Shown piece after piece: positions 1-9,016 of a stretch of 64,000 bases of DNA (positions are counted from its first letter, which is position 1; each line of letters begins with the position of its first letter). Source of the DNA: CAWFZT01 sp963820415 (GTDB lineage: Bacteria > Chloroflexota > Anaerolineae > Anaerolineales > Anaerolineaceae). Under the pieces are notes generated by a model. The model did no database searches and was not told the DNA's origin. It saw nothing but the letters and a program-made list of their open reading frames with translations. The position numbers were made by a program, and so were the translations under genes. The stretch is from the NCBI GenBank assembly GCA_963820415.1, contig CAWFZT010000008.1, positions 372,001 through 436,000 of the forward strand, in the 5' to 3' direction.

Positions 1-1045
1 TCATGCGGTCGTTATCTTCCAGCACGTAATTGATCTCCAGGCGCAGTTTGTCGTTGTACAGGCCCTCATACATGGCCCGGTAGAGCAGGCTGTCGATGGC
101 TTTGCCATGGTATTCGGGGATGACTCCCAATGCCCACATGCGGTATTGGTTCAGGCGGGGGATGCCCCACAGCAGCTTCAGCCAGCCGAAGGGTAACAGG
201 CAGCCATTCAGCCCTTTCAAGAGCAAGTTCACGTCCGGCAGCGACATGGCCACCCCGATGGGCGTTCCCGCCGAGTCTTCGGCGATCAAGATGGCCTTAG
301 GGTGAACAAGCTGTTTCATATCCCGCGCCATGGCGGATGCTTCGGCGGCGGTGACCGGGTAAATGCCCCAGTTATCTTCCAGGGAAATGTTCAACACCTT
401 GACGATGGCGGCGACGTCTTCATCCAGGCGCTCCATGTTGAGCGGGCGCACGCGCACCTTGAAGCGCTTCTGCACCAGGTCGGTCAGCTTGATGATGCGT
501 TCGGGGATCTGGTAGCCTTCCCGAGCGTCGATGTAATAGACCACCAGGTCCTTCACCTTGCTCAGGCCGTAGGCGACCAGTTGGTCGTTGTAATAGGGTG
601 GGTTGTAAGGGGCCATGACCACTGGTGAAGGGCTATAGCCTTCGACCACGGTGCCCCACTCCTGTGAAGCAAAACTCCACGGGCCGCGCATGGCCCGCAT
701 GCCCTGGCCTTGCAGCCATTGGCGGGCGGCGTCCAGCAGCAGGCGCGCCGCGGTTGGGTTGTCGGCACACTCATAAGATCCGAACAGGCCTATGGGTTCT
801 TTCCAGGCCTCCAGGGCCAGGCGGTCGACGAAAGCGGAAACCCGCCCAACAATTTTGCCACCCTCCTGGGCGAGGAAGAGGGTGGTCTTGCAATGGTCGA
901 GCATGGGATTGCGGGCCGGGTCGAACTGGCCCATCTGTTCATCGCGCAGGGGTGGCACCCAAACCGGATCGCGGCGATAAAGGTGGTAAGGCAGGTCGAC
1001 GAATGCTTTCAAGTCGGTCCTGGTTTGTACAGTTAGGATTTCCAT
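1..1045 (-). CDS. YghO-like GNAT-fold acetyltransferase, 3' end outside window
   Basis: The reading frame starts at an ATG at 1045, preceded by GGGAGA, and runs off the window edge without a stop after 348 codons, so the C-terminus is missing. The protein opens with MEILTVQTRTDLKAFVDLPY and contains segments such as DPVWVPPLRDEQ, LFGSYEC, GPWSFASQEWG and MAPYNPPYYNDQLVAYG. I recognise this pattern from the E. coli YghO-like family of GNAT-related proteins. Their substrate is unknown, and the acyl-CoA acetyltransferase assignment is by fold only. No signal peptide or membrane segment is visible, so it should be cytoplasmic. It stands alone here, transcribed away from the vapBC pair. I am confident that it is a gene and moderately confident of the family; the chemistry is open. 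Confidence 0.75.
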   Translation of the reverse strand, partial: MEILTVQTRTDLKAFVDLPYHLYRRDPVWVPPLRDEQMGQFDPARNPMLDHCKTTLFLAQEGGKIVGRVSAFVDRLALEAWKEPIGLFGSYECADNPTAARLLLDAARQWLQGQGMRAMRGPWSFASQEWGTVVEGYSPSPVVMAPYNPPYYNDQLVAYGLSKVKDLVVYYIDAREGYQIPERIIKLTDLVQKRFKVRVRPLNMERLDEDVAAIVKVLNISLEDNWGIYPVTAAEASAMARDMKQLVHPKAILIAEDSAGTPIGVAMSLPDVNLLLKGLNGCLLPFGWLKLLWGIPRLNQYRMWALGVIPEYHGKAIDSLLYRAMYEGLYNDKLRLEINYVLEDNDRM

Positions 1046-1117
1046 GGGCGTCTCCCGGGGAAGAATAAGGATGTCTGGTAGAACTATAGCATAGTTTTAC
1101 GCAAAGGAAACGTAGAG

Positions 1118-1165
1118 GAGGGTCTGGATTTGGTATGGCTGAGATCAGCTACGATACAGACCCTC
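1118..1165. repeat. 9-bp inverted repeat in the intergenic region before vapB
   Basis: The 275-bp gap between the acetyltransferase start (1045) and vapB (1321) holds GAGGGTCTG at 1118-1126 and its complement CAGACCCTC at 1157-1165, with a 30-nt loop that itself contains a small GCTGA/TCAGC hairpin. It has no T-run, so it is not a clear terminator. It could be an operator or an RNA structure. I see no coding sequence in this gap. Confidence 0.35.
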
Positions 1166-1320
1166 ACTGATGTGGTATAACCGCCCATTATTGAAAACGC
1201 TGCGTGCATGGGCGTATATGTTAAATATCGAAAAGCTGCCCGAGATCAAGCTGCCGGAATGATTTTAATATGTTATCATTATATCTAAAGTGATGGCATT
1301 TTATCGCTTTGGAGGTCGTT

Positions 1321-1566
1321 ATGATCCGTACACAGATTCAAATCACAAACGAACAAGCACGCGCCCTCAAACGGATGGCAGCCAGGGAAGGAAAATCTGT
1401 TGCTGAATTGATTCGCATCAGCGTTGACGCCTTGATCCGCAGCGGCGGTATTAAAGATCAGGATGAATTGCGTCACAGAGCCATCCTTGCAGCCGGGAAA
1501 TTGAATGGCCCAGAAAACTTGGCCGCCGACCATGATGATTTTCTGGCTGAGGTGCTTGATAAATGA
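1321..1566 (+). CDS. vapB: VapB-type ribbon-helix-helix antitoxin
   Basis: An 81-residue protein. The ATG at 1321 follows GGAGG at a spacing of about 7 nt, so it is preferred over an in-frame ATG 12 nt earlier that overlaps that ribosome binding site. The N-terminal half (IRTQIQITNEQARALKRMA, then GKSVAELIRISVDAL) has the strand-helix-helix layout of MetJ/Arc/CopG DNA-binding antitoxins. The C-terminal tail (GPENLAADHDDFLAEVLDK) would be the toxin-binding part. Its stop overlaps the start of the PIN-domain gene by 4 nt (ATGA), the usual coupling in vapBC operons. By family knowledge it represses its own promoter together with VapC and neutralises the toxin. Confidence 0.85.
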   Translation: MIRTQIQITNEQARALKRMAAREGKSVAELIRISVDALIRSGGIKDQDELRHRAILAAGKLNGPENLAADHDDFLAEVLDK

Positions 1567-1964
1567 ATATTTTTATCGACACATCTGCTTTCCTGGCGGT
1601 CCTCAACGCTAACGACCGTTTCCACCAGCCAGCCCGGAATGCCTGGAGTGATATCATCACTTCAGGTTCAGCCATATTCACCAGCAACTATATCATTCTT
1701 GAAACAACCGCCTTGCTTCAGCACCGGTTTGGAATCGAAGCGCTGCGGTTGTTCGAAAGCGAACTCTTGCCTGTGGTAGAAATAGTCTGGGTGGATGAGG
1801 CTATTCACAAGCAAGGCATGAGTACTCTATTAGCTGCCAACCGCCGCGATCTTTCTCTGGTAGACTGCACCAGTTTTGAAATGATGCGCCATAGGGAACT
1901 GGATAGAGCTTTTACCTTTGATCCCCATTTTAGCGAGCAAGGGTTCGAAGTGATCCCTAAATGA
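1563..1964 (+). CDS. vapC: VapC-type PIN-domain ribonuclease toxin
   Basis: A 133-residue PIN-domain protein translationally coupled to the antitoxin by an ATGA overlap. The acidic residues expected to bind Mg2+/Mn2+ are visible: D6 in IFIDTSAFLA, E47 in YIILETTALL, D101 in DLSLVDCTSF and D120 in AFTFDPHF. All four positions are intact, so the nuclease should be active. VapC toxins are endoribonucleases that act on tRNA or rRNA; the target cannot be read from the sequence. Length is typical of the family. Confidence 0.88.
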   Translation: MNIFIDTSAFLAVLNANDRFHQPARNAWSDIITSGSAIFTSNYIILETTALLQHRFGIEALRLFESELLPVVEIVWVDEAIHKQGMSTLLAANRRDLSLVDCTSFEMMRHRELDRAFTFDPHFSEQGFEVIPK

Positions 1965-1985
1965 TTGACCACGTGGGCACGAAAT

Positions 1986-4485
1986 TTATTTCAAGGTAAA
2001 GCTGGCTTTCTGGCGGATGTCGCGGGAGGAACTGCCGACCAGCGCCTCAAACTCGCCCGGCTCGGCCACCCACTGCTGGCGATACGGATCGTAATAGGAT
2101 AAGGCGCGCTGGTCCAGCTCGAATTCGACCAGGCAGGTCTCACCCGGCTCGAGGGCTACTTTCTTGAAGCCTTTCAGCTCTTTGGGCGGGCGCACCAGGC
2201 CGGATTCTTTATCGCTGACGTACACCTGCACCACTTCCTTGCCAGGGCGGGCGCCGGTGTTCTTGACCTTGACGGATAATTTGACCGGTTCGCCGGCCTT
2301 CACCCATTTGGAAACCTCGATCCCGCTATACTCAAAAGTGGTATAGGACAGCCCAAAACCGAAGGGGAAGAGCGGCTCGAGATCTTTTTTGTCGAAATAA
2401 CGGTAGCCAACGAAGATGCCTTCACCATAGAAGACTTCTTTAGTTCCGGGGAAATTAATGAAAGCCGGGCTGTCTTCCAGTCGTTTAGGGAAAGTCACCG
2501 TCAGCTTGCCGGAGGGGTTCACGTCGCCAAACAGCACGTTGGCCACGGCATTGCCGCCTTCCTGGCCGGGGTAATAGGCTTCCAGGAGGGCCGGAACTTC
2601 ATCCAGCCAGGGCATGCTGACCGGCGAACCAGCGTTCAGCACCACCACGCTGCCGCGGGTTGGCTTTGACCACGGCGCGGATCAGCTCAGTCTGCTGGCC
2701 AGGCAGATGCATATCCGGCCGGTCGTGACCTTCGGACTCGAAGCCGGTAGGCATACCGGCAAAGACGACCGCCACGTCGCACCGGGCAGCCAGTTTGGCC
2801 GCCCGCTCGATTAAATCAGGGGCAACCGGCGGCATGTATTGGAATTGTATGGCGGCATGGTTGACGTCAGAGGATTTGATGTACTCCACACGGATACTGT
2901 ATAGTTTGCCGGCCTCCAGGGTGACGTTGGCGCGCCGGGTGAGCTTTTCCTGCTCATCCCAGATTTCGTTCAGAGAGCGGCCGCCGAAATCGTCGTCGAA
3001 AAGCAGCTTATCCTCCAGGTAAAGTTTGCAGCTTTCGGTATGGGCCAGGACTAGCAGGTATTCGCCGCTGGATGGGACCACCAGGGAACCGCTGAAACGG
3101 GCGGCGTACTGGCGGGAGGACAGCCCTTTGACCGGGCCGCGCTCGAACCAGAAAAAAGTGAGCCCGTCTACGGTCTCTTCGGCAACCGGTTTGCCGGAGA
3201 AACCTGCCTCGCTAAAATATACGGCCGAAAGGCCGTGGCCTTTCCCGCCGGCGGGGACAAAGAACTCTGCGCCTATCTCTACAGGCTGGACAAAGTTCAG
3301 GCAGCCCAGCTCATATTCGACCTTGACAGACTTGCCCAGCTTTTGTTTGAGCGCCTCAAGCGGGCTGACCCGGTAAGGCGGTTCCAGGTAGGAACTCCCG
3401 CCGCCGCCAATGCGGCATTCGGCGGCATTCGGACCGATCACGGCGATAGATTTGATCTTGGTGTGATCCAGCGGCAGCAAAGCTTTGTCATTCTTGAGCA
3501 GGACAATAGACTGTTCGGCCACCTGGCGCGCCAGGGCCTGGTGCTCGGGAGTGTTGACCGACCCGGCCGGGGTAGAAGGCGGATTGTCCATTTTGCCGGA
3601 CTGGAAGACGAGGCGCAGCACGCGCCGGGCCGCCAAGTCGATTACGCTTTCGTCCACCTGCCAGGTGCGCACGGCATGTTCCAGCAGCCGGCCAAACCAC
3701 ACTGCCGGCCCGGGCATCTCCACGTCCAAACCGGCCTTGACGGATGGGACGGTGCTGTGGGTGGCGGTCCAGTCGGAAATTACGGCGCCCGTGAAGCCCC
3801 ACTCTTCGCGCAGGATGCGGGTGAGCAGGTATTCATGCTCAGCGGCGTAAACGCCGTTGATGCGGTTGTAGGCGTGCATCACCGTCCAGGGTTGGGCTTC
3901 TTTGACCGCCGCTTCGAAGGCAGGCAGGTAAATTTCACGCAGGGTGCGCTCGTCGACCATCGAGCTGTTGCGATAACGCTCGGTTTCCTGGTTATTGCAG
4001 GCAAAATGTTTGAGCGAGGCGCCTACTCCTTTCGATTGCAGGCCCTTGATCCAGGCCACGCCAATGCGGCCAGCCAGGAATGGATCCTCTGAATAAGCTT
4101 CGAAGTTACGCCCGGCCAGCGGCAGGCGGGCAATATTGACGCACGGGCCGAGCAGGATATCGCAGCCCATGCCGTGCGTCTCCTCTGCCAGGGCCATGCC
4201 GACCTGCTCGATCAGCTCGGGGTCCCAGGTTGAGGCCATCGAAACGCCGGTGGGGAAGCAGGTGGCCGGGCCCTTGAAGCGTTCGGCGGCCCCGTCCGAA
4301 CGCACACCGTGCGGGCCGTCAGTCATCACGATGGATGGGATGCCGAGGCGCGGGATGGGAGCTGTGCGCCACAGATCCCGCCCGGACAGCAGCGAGACTT
4401 TTTCCTGGACGGTCATCTGGCTGACCAGAGCGTCGATACGCTCTTCGACTGAAAGTGTAGAGGTAGATTTTTGGAGGGCTTTCAT
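1986..4485 (-). pseudogene. GH3 beta-glucosidase with PA14 insert, interrupted by a +1 frameshift
   Basis: A glycoside hydrolase family 3 enzyme of about 830 residues. The start at 4485 is preceded by GAGG. The N-terminal TIM barrel carries KHFACNN at 160-166 and the catalytic nucleophile D238 in GAVISDWTATHS. The second alpha/beta domain contains an inserted PA14 domain at roughly 405-550, as in KlBglI-type beta-glucosidases. A C-terminal fibronectin-III-like domain follows in the downstream part (1986-2648). The two parts are in different frames. Near 2650-2660 one extra base turns the expected NPxSVVVLNAGSP segment into NPRQRGGAERW, and the correct frame resumes at once. There is no signal peptide, so the enzyme would be cytoplasmic. 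The likely role is hydrolysis of imported beta-glucosides. Whether the frameshift is real is unknown. Confidence 0.85.
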
Positions 4486-4798
4486 TTAGCTTTATCCTCG
4501 GGTAGTAAGAATGCGCCTTCATTCTATCACAGGGGGTAAGTCAGCCGGGTAAAGGAGGAACCAATTTTACCGGGGATATAAAGGATTGGATATAATTGAA
4601 AGGTAGAGATAATTCAGCACTTAAATTAAACCTATGAAATCTAACAATGTGATCTACCGCATTCTGATTGGCCATGGCGAGCGGCGCTCGAATTGCCATG
4701 ACCTGAGGGGCAACAGAGTAGGAATCAAGGGTCTGTTTTACCTTCCCCACGTGATCCTGACTATCTTTCTGCGTAAGTTCTACGGTTAACGTCTGGAT

Positions 4799-5311
4799 AT
4801 GCCCTGGATCTCCTACCGGGCGCAGAGAAAGATCGGCCGGCTTATCCAACCGGATTGGACAATATTGGAGTTCGGCTCGGGCATGTCGACTCTCTGGCTG
4901 GCCAGGCGCTGTAAATCGCTCTTCAGCGTGGAGCATGACCCGCAGTGGTACCAGACCGTTCAAGCGCGGCTGGCGCACAAAAAGGTTGGCAATGTCCAAT
5001 GCATGCTGCGCGATTTAGAGACCTACGCCGATTTGTCTGCATTTCATGATGACAGCTTCGATTTTGTGCTGGTAGATGGCAAACAAAGAGCGGCCTCCAT
5101 GCAAGCGATCATTCCAAAACTGAAGCCGAAGGGATGGGAGTATCTGGACAATACGGATTTAAAGGCAAAGATAGCCGTGGGCAGTGAAAAATCTTCCGCC
5201 GAGGACATTTTACTTGAGGCAGTCAGGCAGAAGAACGGCAGCGTGGAATACTACACTGACTTTGCCCCAATGATCTTCGTGGTCAACCAGGGCATGCTGG
5301 TAAGACTATAA
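4799..5311 (+). CDS. Class I SAM-dependent methyltransferase-like protein, probably 5'-truncated by a stop codon
   Basis: This 170-residue frame has a SAM-binding signature: WTILEFGSGMSTLWLARRC, then FSVEHDPQWY, and FDFVLVDGKQRAASM. The substrate is not evident. Directly upstream and in the same frame is an ATG at 4634 whose 51 codons (beginning MKSNNVIYRILIG and ending FLRKFYG) stop at TAA 4787-4789. The sequence then continues RLDMPWISYRAQRK. Because the joined sequence reads naturally as one protein of about 225 residues, the TAA may be a nonsense mutation of, for example, GAA. If so, the start at 4799 is a fallback. It lies between two glycosidase genes and shows no obvious link to them. 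Confidence 0.6.
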   Translation: MPWISYRAQRKIGRLIQPDWTILEFGSGMSTLWLARRCKSLFSVEHDPQWYQTVQARLAHKKVGNVQCMLRDLETYADLSAFHDDSFDFVLVDGKQRAASMQAIIPKLKPKGWEYLDNTDLKAKIAVGSEKSSAEDILLEAVRQKNGSVEYYTDFAPMIFVVNQGMLVRL

Positions 5312-5346
5312 AAAACACTCGATAAAATGAGGAACAAGAGGATTCT

Positions 5347-7806
5347 ATGACTGACCTGCCTCCCTCCGTAGCCTGGAAGCGCCGCATGGATGAATGCCTG
5401 GCTGAACCGGGCCAGCCGGCGCGGCTGTTCAGTCTTGGCGCAATGGTTAAAATGCTGCCGTTTATCCTGCGCATGCAACGTATACTGAAAAAATCGGCCG
5501 AAGCCGGCTTCGACCCGATCAACATGTCCAACCCGATCAATATGGGACTTGACCAGGGTGTGCCGCTGGGCGGGATGGGGGCGGGCTCGATCGGGCGCGG
5601 CTGGCGCGGCGATTTCCGGCGCTGGATGATGCGCCCGGGGAAATTCTTCTATAAAACCGTGTTCGCCGACCAGTTCACTTTGTTTGTCCAGCGCCAGGTT
5701 GGGCCAGCCCAGGTGCAGGTTCTCTTCCCAGGCCGACCGGAGGAGGACCAACTGTCTGCCTGGCCGTGGCAGATGAACCCGGCTTGCGCCACTTATTATG
5801 GGCTGTTCCCACGCGCCTGGACGACCTACGAAAACCCGCTGCCAGGCGTACGCCTGACCTGCCGGCAGGTCTCGCCGGTCATCCCGCATAATTACCGGGA
5901 AACCAGCTACCCTGAAGCAGCCTTCGTGTGGAGGGTGGAAAACCTGGGCGTGAAGGAAGCCAGGCTTGGCCTGATGTTTACTTTTCAAAATGGGATCGGG
6001 GCGCCGAACGACCAGGCCAGCGGGCATTTCAATCTGCCTTTTCGATTGCCCACCGGCAAACCAGGCGAGGAAATATGCGGGGTGGCGCTGCATCACCTTC
6101 ACCGCCAGCAGAAGGTGGTGCTGCCCGGCCACAACGGCGAGGCAACGGTTTATGAAGACCCACTCACCTTTGCTATCGCCGCCAGGCCAGGCAAGGAGCT
6201 GGAAGTGACCTACCAGACGCGCTTCACCACCTCCAGCAGCGGCGCAGACGTGTGGACCTCTTTTGCCCAGAGCGGCAAGCTGGAAAACCTGCAAGACGAG
6301 ACGCCTACTTCGCCGGGGGAAACCATTGGGGCGGCGGTGGCCGTCACGCTCAAACTGGCCCCTGGGGCCAGCCGGGAGCTGGTGTTCAGCCTGGCCTGGG
6401 ACATGCCACAGGCGCGTTCAGGTTTCGGCACCCCCTATTACCGGCGTTATACCCAGTTCTATGGGGTTGAAGGCAATGCCGCCCCACTGATGGCGCGGGA
6501 TGCCCTGCTGTCTTATCCCGCATGGGAAGAGCAGATCGAAGCCTGGCAGAAGCCCTTATTGGAAAACGACCACCTGCCGGATTGGTACCGCATGGCGCTT
6601 TTTAATGAACTGTATTACCTGGTGGACGGCGGAGTGCTGTGGGGTTATGCCAAAGACGACCCGCGGCCCACCGAAGACCAGATGGGGCGCTTTGGCTACC
6701 TGGAAGGCCACGAATACCGCATGGTCAACACATACGACGTGCACTTTTATGCCTCGTGGGCGCTGGCGATGCTGTGGCCGAAGCTGGAGCTGGGCCTGAC
6801 CCGTGATTTCGCCGCGGCGGTGCTGGATGAAAACCACGAGATGCGGGTGATGATCATGGACGGGAAAAAAGCGCCGCGCAAACTGGCTGGGGCAGTGCCG
6901 CACGACCTGGGCTGGTATGACGAAGACCCATGGAAGCTGGTCAACGGCTATTTCATGCACGATACCAACGAATGGAAGGACCTCAACTCCAAATTCGTGC
7001 TGCAGGTGTACCGGGATTACGTGGTCACGGACGACCGGCAGCTCCTGGTGGATACCTGGGAGGCGCTGTGCATGGCGATGGAAACGTTGTTACGGCATGA
7101 CCACGACGGCGATAGCCTGATCGAGAACGCCGGCTTCCCCGACCAGACTTATGATATGTGGACGGTCAGCGGTCCGAGCGCCTACACAGGCGGCCTGTGG
7201 CTGGCCAGCTTGAGCGCCATAGCAGCTATCGCCGATCTGTTGGGCAGGACCGACCAGGCCGCCAGATGGCGGGGAATCTACGAAAAAGGGCAAGCCGCCT
7301 ACGCAGCGAAACTGTGGAACGGGCGCTATTACAACTATGACAGCAGCCGCAGCCGCCAGCACGACAGCATCATAGCCGACCAGCTCGCCGGGCAGTGGTA
7401 TGCCCTGGCCTGCGGGCTGCCGGGAGTGGTCAACCGCCATCAAGCCCTATCGGCGCTCAAGACGGTGTTTGATTTCAACGTTATGCGGTTGCATAAGGGT
7501 GGGACGGGAGCGATGAACGGCATGCGGCCGGACGGCAAGATCGACCGCACCAGCATCCAGTCTCAAGAGGTGTGGACGGGTACGACCTATGCCCTGGCAG
7601 CCGCCATGCTGCAGGCCGGGCTGAAAGATGAGGCGTTCAAAACTGCCGAAGGGGTCTGCAAAACTACCTATTACCGCACAGGCTATTGGTTCCAAACCCC
7701 TGAAGCCTGGAATGAGAAAGCTGACTTCCGCGCCCTGACCTATATGCGCCCGCTGGCCATCTGGGCCATGCAGTGGGAATTAGAATCCCCAGATTTTAGG
7801 TTGTGA
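5347..7806 (+). CDS. GH116 family beta-glucosidase (GBA2-like)
   Basis: An 819-residue protein related to non-lysosomal glucosylceramidase GBA2 and the bacterial GH116 enzymes. The N-terminal beta domain contains the family motif VPLGGMGAGSIGRG at 72-85. The C-terminal (alpha/alpha)6 barrel carries FGYLEGHEYRMVNTYDVHFY at 449-468, which contains the candidate nucleophile Glu, and NAGFPDQTYDMW at 594-605, which contains the candidate acid/base Asp. Both blocks are intact and the length is normal for the family. There is no signal peptide, so cytoplasmic hydrolysis of beta-glucosides or glycolipids is expected. It starts 35 bp after the methyltransferase-like gene. A long palindromic repeat overlaps its last codons and stop. 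Confidence 0.88.
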   Translation: MTDLPPSVAWKRRMDECLAEPGQPARLFSLGAMVKMLPFILRMQRILKKSAEAGFDPINMSNPINMGLDQGVPLGGMGAGSIGRGWRGDFRRWMMRPGKFFYKTVFADQFTLFVQRQVGPAQVQVLFPGRPEEDQLSAWPWQMNPACATYYGLFPRAWTTYENPLPGVRLTCRQVSPVIPHNYRETSYPEAAFVWRVENLGVKEARLGLMFTFQNGIGAPNDQASGHFNLPFRLPTGKPGEEICGVALHHLHRQQKVVLPGHNGEATVYEDPLTFAIAARPGKELEVTYQTRFTTSSSGADVWTSFAQSGKLENLQDETPTSPGETIGAAVAVTLKLAPGASRELVFSLAWDMPQARSGFGTPYYRRYTQFYGVEGNAAPLMARDALLSYPAWEEQIEAWQKPLLENDHLPDWYRMALFNELYYLVDGGVLWGYAKDDPRPTEDQMGRFGYLEGHEYRMVNTYDVHFYASWALAMLWPKLELGLTRDFAAAVLDENHEMRVMIMDGKKAPRKLAGAVPHDLGWYDEDPWKLVNGYFMHDTNEWKDLNSKFVLQVYRDYVVTDDRQLLVDTWEALCMAMETLLRHDHDGDSLIENAGFPDQTYDMWTVSGPSAYTGGLWLASLSAIAAIADLLGRTDQAARWRGIYEKGQAAYAAKLWNGRYYNYDSSRSRQHDSIIADQLAGQWYALACGLPGVVNRHQALSALKTVFDFNVMRLHKGGTGAMNGMRPDGKIDRTSIQSQEVWTGTTYALAAAMLQAGLKDEAFKTAEGVCKTTYYRTGYWFQTPEAWNEKADFRALTYMRPLAIWAMQWELESPDFRL

Positions 7807-7837
7807 GCGAGCGTAGCTCGCTCACAACCTAAAATCT
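7791..7837. repeat. Perfect 22-bp-stem palindrome overlapping the GH116 stop (palindrome family B, copy 1)
   Basis: Arms 7791-7812 and 7816-7837 are perfectly complementary with a 3-nt loop (GTA). The TGA stop of the GH116 gene lies inside the left arm. No T-run follows, so a plain intrinsic terminator is not the obvious reading. The core (GATTTTAGG, TGTGAGCG, then GTA and the complement) closely resembles the hairpin at 56434-56487, which points to a dispersed repeat family. It also separates two convergent genes and could stop transcription from both sides. Confidence 0.7.
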
Positions 7838-7844
7838 GAATCAT

Positions 7845-8948
7845 TTAATACCTCAAGACCGCCCCCATGTGACCGGCCTTTTCCAGGCCGGCGCTGGCGG
7901 GAATCACCTCTACGTCGCCGCGATGGCGCATGACCGAGTTAACCGCCAGGTCGACCACGTCAATCCCGGCAGAGATAAGCTGGCTGCCGCACACCGGGCA
8001 AACCTCGCCATCTTTTATGGTGAGATGGCCGTAGCCCTGGCACTCGGATCCACCCGAGCGGAAACCTTCCTCTACCACCAGGGTCTGCACTTTATTGTTG
8101 TTGACAGCCTCGAGGGTGTTCTCCAGGCCAACCACCGCGCCTGTGCCCTTAGCGGCGGTGGTAATCAGCTCATCTACCAGGCGTTGGGTGCGCCGCAGTT
8201 CGGCTTCCTGGCCGATCTGCATGGCCCGCGCCAGCACCTCAGGGTGGGTGGCCGTCATGCTCATCGGGAAAGCGCCCATAACCAGGCTCTGCCATGCCTT
8301 GGGAAGTATGCCGCGCAGCCTGGCCACGTTGTCATCCGTTCCGCCGATCAAGACCCGGCGGACGTGGTTCTCTTCAAAGAAGCGCACCGCAAATTCGGAG
8401 GCCTCTTTCATATTTCGTTCAATGGTTTCTTCCATATGGTCGGTGCGGCCAGCTTCGCCGCCCCGGCGACCGGGAAAACTGGAGGCGCCGCCGCGTTTGG
8501 TGTGTTTGACTACCTCACCCAGCACGCCTTCCTGCTCGGTCAGCTCGCCCAGGTTGAAATGGAACAGGCGCGCCCCTTGCTTGTCTACCAACACTACCCC
8601 GTAACCACCGTAACTTTCCATTAAATCTTTGAGCGGCTTCACCAGCGGCCGCTCTCCGACGTGCACCAGGCTGCGGAATTTCACCGACAGCTGGTAAGCA
8701 CGGAAAAAATTTTCCGCCGCAGAGGAAAAGACCACCGCTCCGCGGCCTGACCAATGATAATCAACGTTGAAATAGCGTTCGACTGCACTGACATCCTGGG
8801 GTAGATTGACCTCCTTCAAAAGGTTACGCAAACGAAGTTTATAGGCATCTACAATACCCTCTGCCGGATCGGTATTCAGGTACAGGCTCAACACCAGGTT
8901 GGGTGTATAAAAGCCCAGCAGCTCACGCAGATCACTTTCGTTCAGCAT
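7845..8948 (-). CDS. baeRF family (bacterial eRF1/Pelota-like) protein
   Basis: A 367-residue protein starting at the ATG at 8948, which has GGAGGA at good spacing. The ATG 12 nt upstream overlaps that site. The layout matches the baeRF group of bacterial homologues of archaeal/eukaryotic release factor 1 and Pelota. An N-terminal region (LNESDLRELLGFYTPNLVLSLYLNTDP) is followed by a middle domain with YGVVLVDKQGARLFHFNLGE and FAVRFFEENHVRRVLIGGTD. A C-terminal domain has a Cys cluster (CQGYGHL, then CPVCGS). Members are proposed to act on stalled ribosomes, but function in bacteria is mostly unproven. It follows HtrA and DnaJ genes on the same strand, consistent with a proteostasis cluster. 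Confidence 0.75.
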   Translation of the reverse strand: MLNESDLRELLGFYTPNLVLSLYLNTDPAEGIVDAYKLRLRNLLKEVNLPQDVSAVERYFNVDYHWSGRGAVVFSSAAENFFRAYQLSVKFRSLVHVGERPLVKPLKDLMESYGGYGVVLVDKQGARLFHFNLGELTEQEGVLGEVVKHTKRGGASSFPGRRGGEAGRTDHMEETIERNMKEASEFAVRFFEENHVRRVLIGGTDDNVARLRGILPKAWQSLVMGAFPMSMTATHPEVLARAMQIGQEAELRRTQRLVDELITTAAKGTGAVVGLENTLEAVNNNKVQTLVVEEGFRSGGSECQGYGHLTIKDGEVCPVCGSQLISAGIDVVDLAVNSVMRHRGDVEVIPASAGLEKAGHMGAVLRY

Positions 8949-9016
8949 ATTTTCCTCCATCTCCAGAGATTTTGGGGGTCGGTATTCTTTCAGACTTGCG
9001 CTCAGGTTCCGCCGGT

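Noticed and set aside
3235..4092. Long plus-strand open frame of 285 codons
   Set aside because: It lies opposite the conserved catalytic barrel of the GH3 gene, has no ribosome binding site and no recognisable motif; it is a shadow of GC-rich codon usage.
7869..8624. Plus-strand open frame of 251 codons opposite the baeRF gene
   Set aside because: Composition is rich in His, Gly and Ala as expected of an antisense shadow, and no start signal is present.
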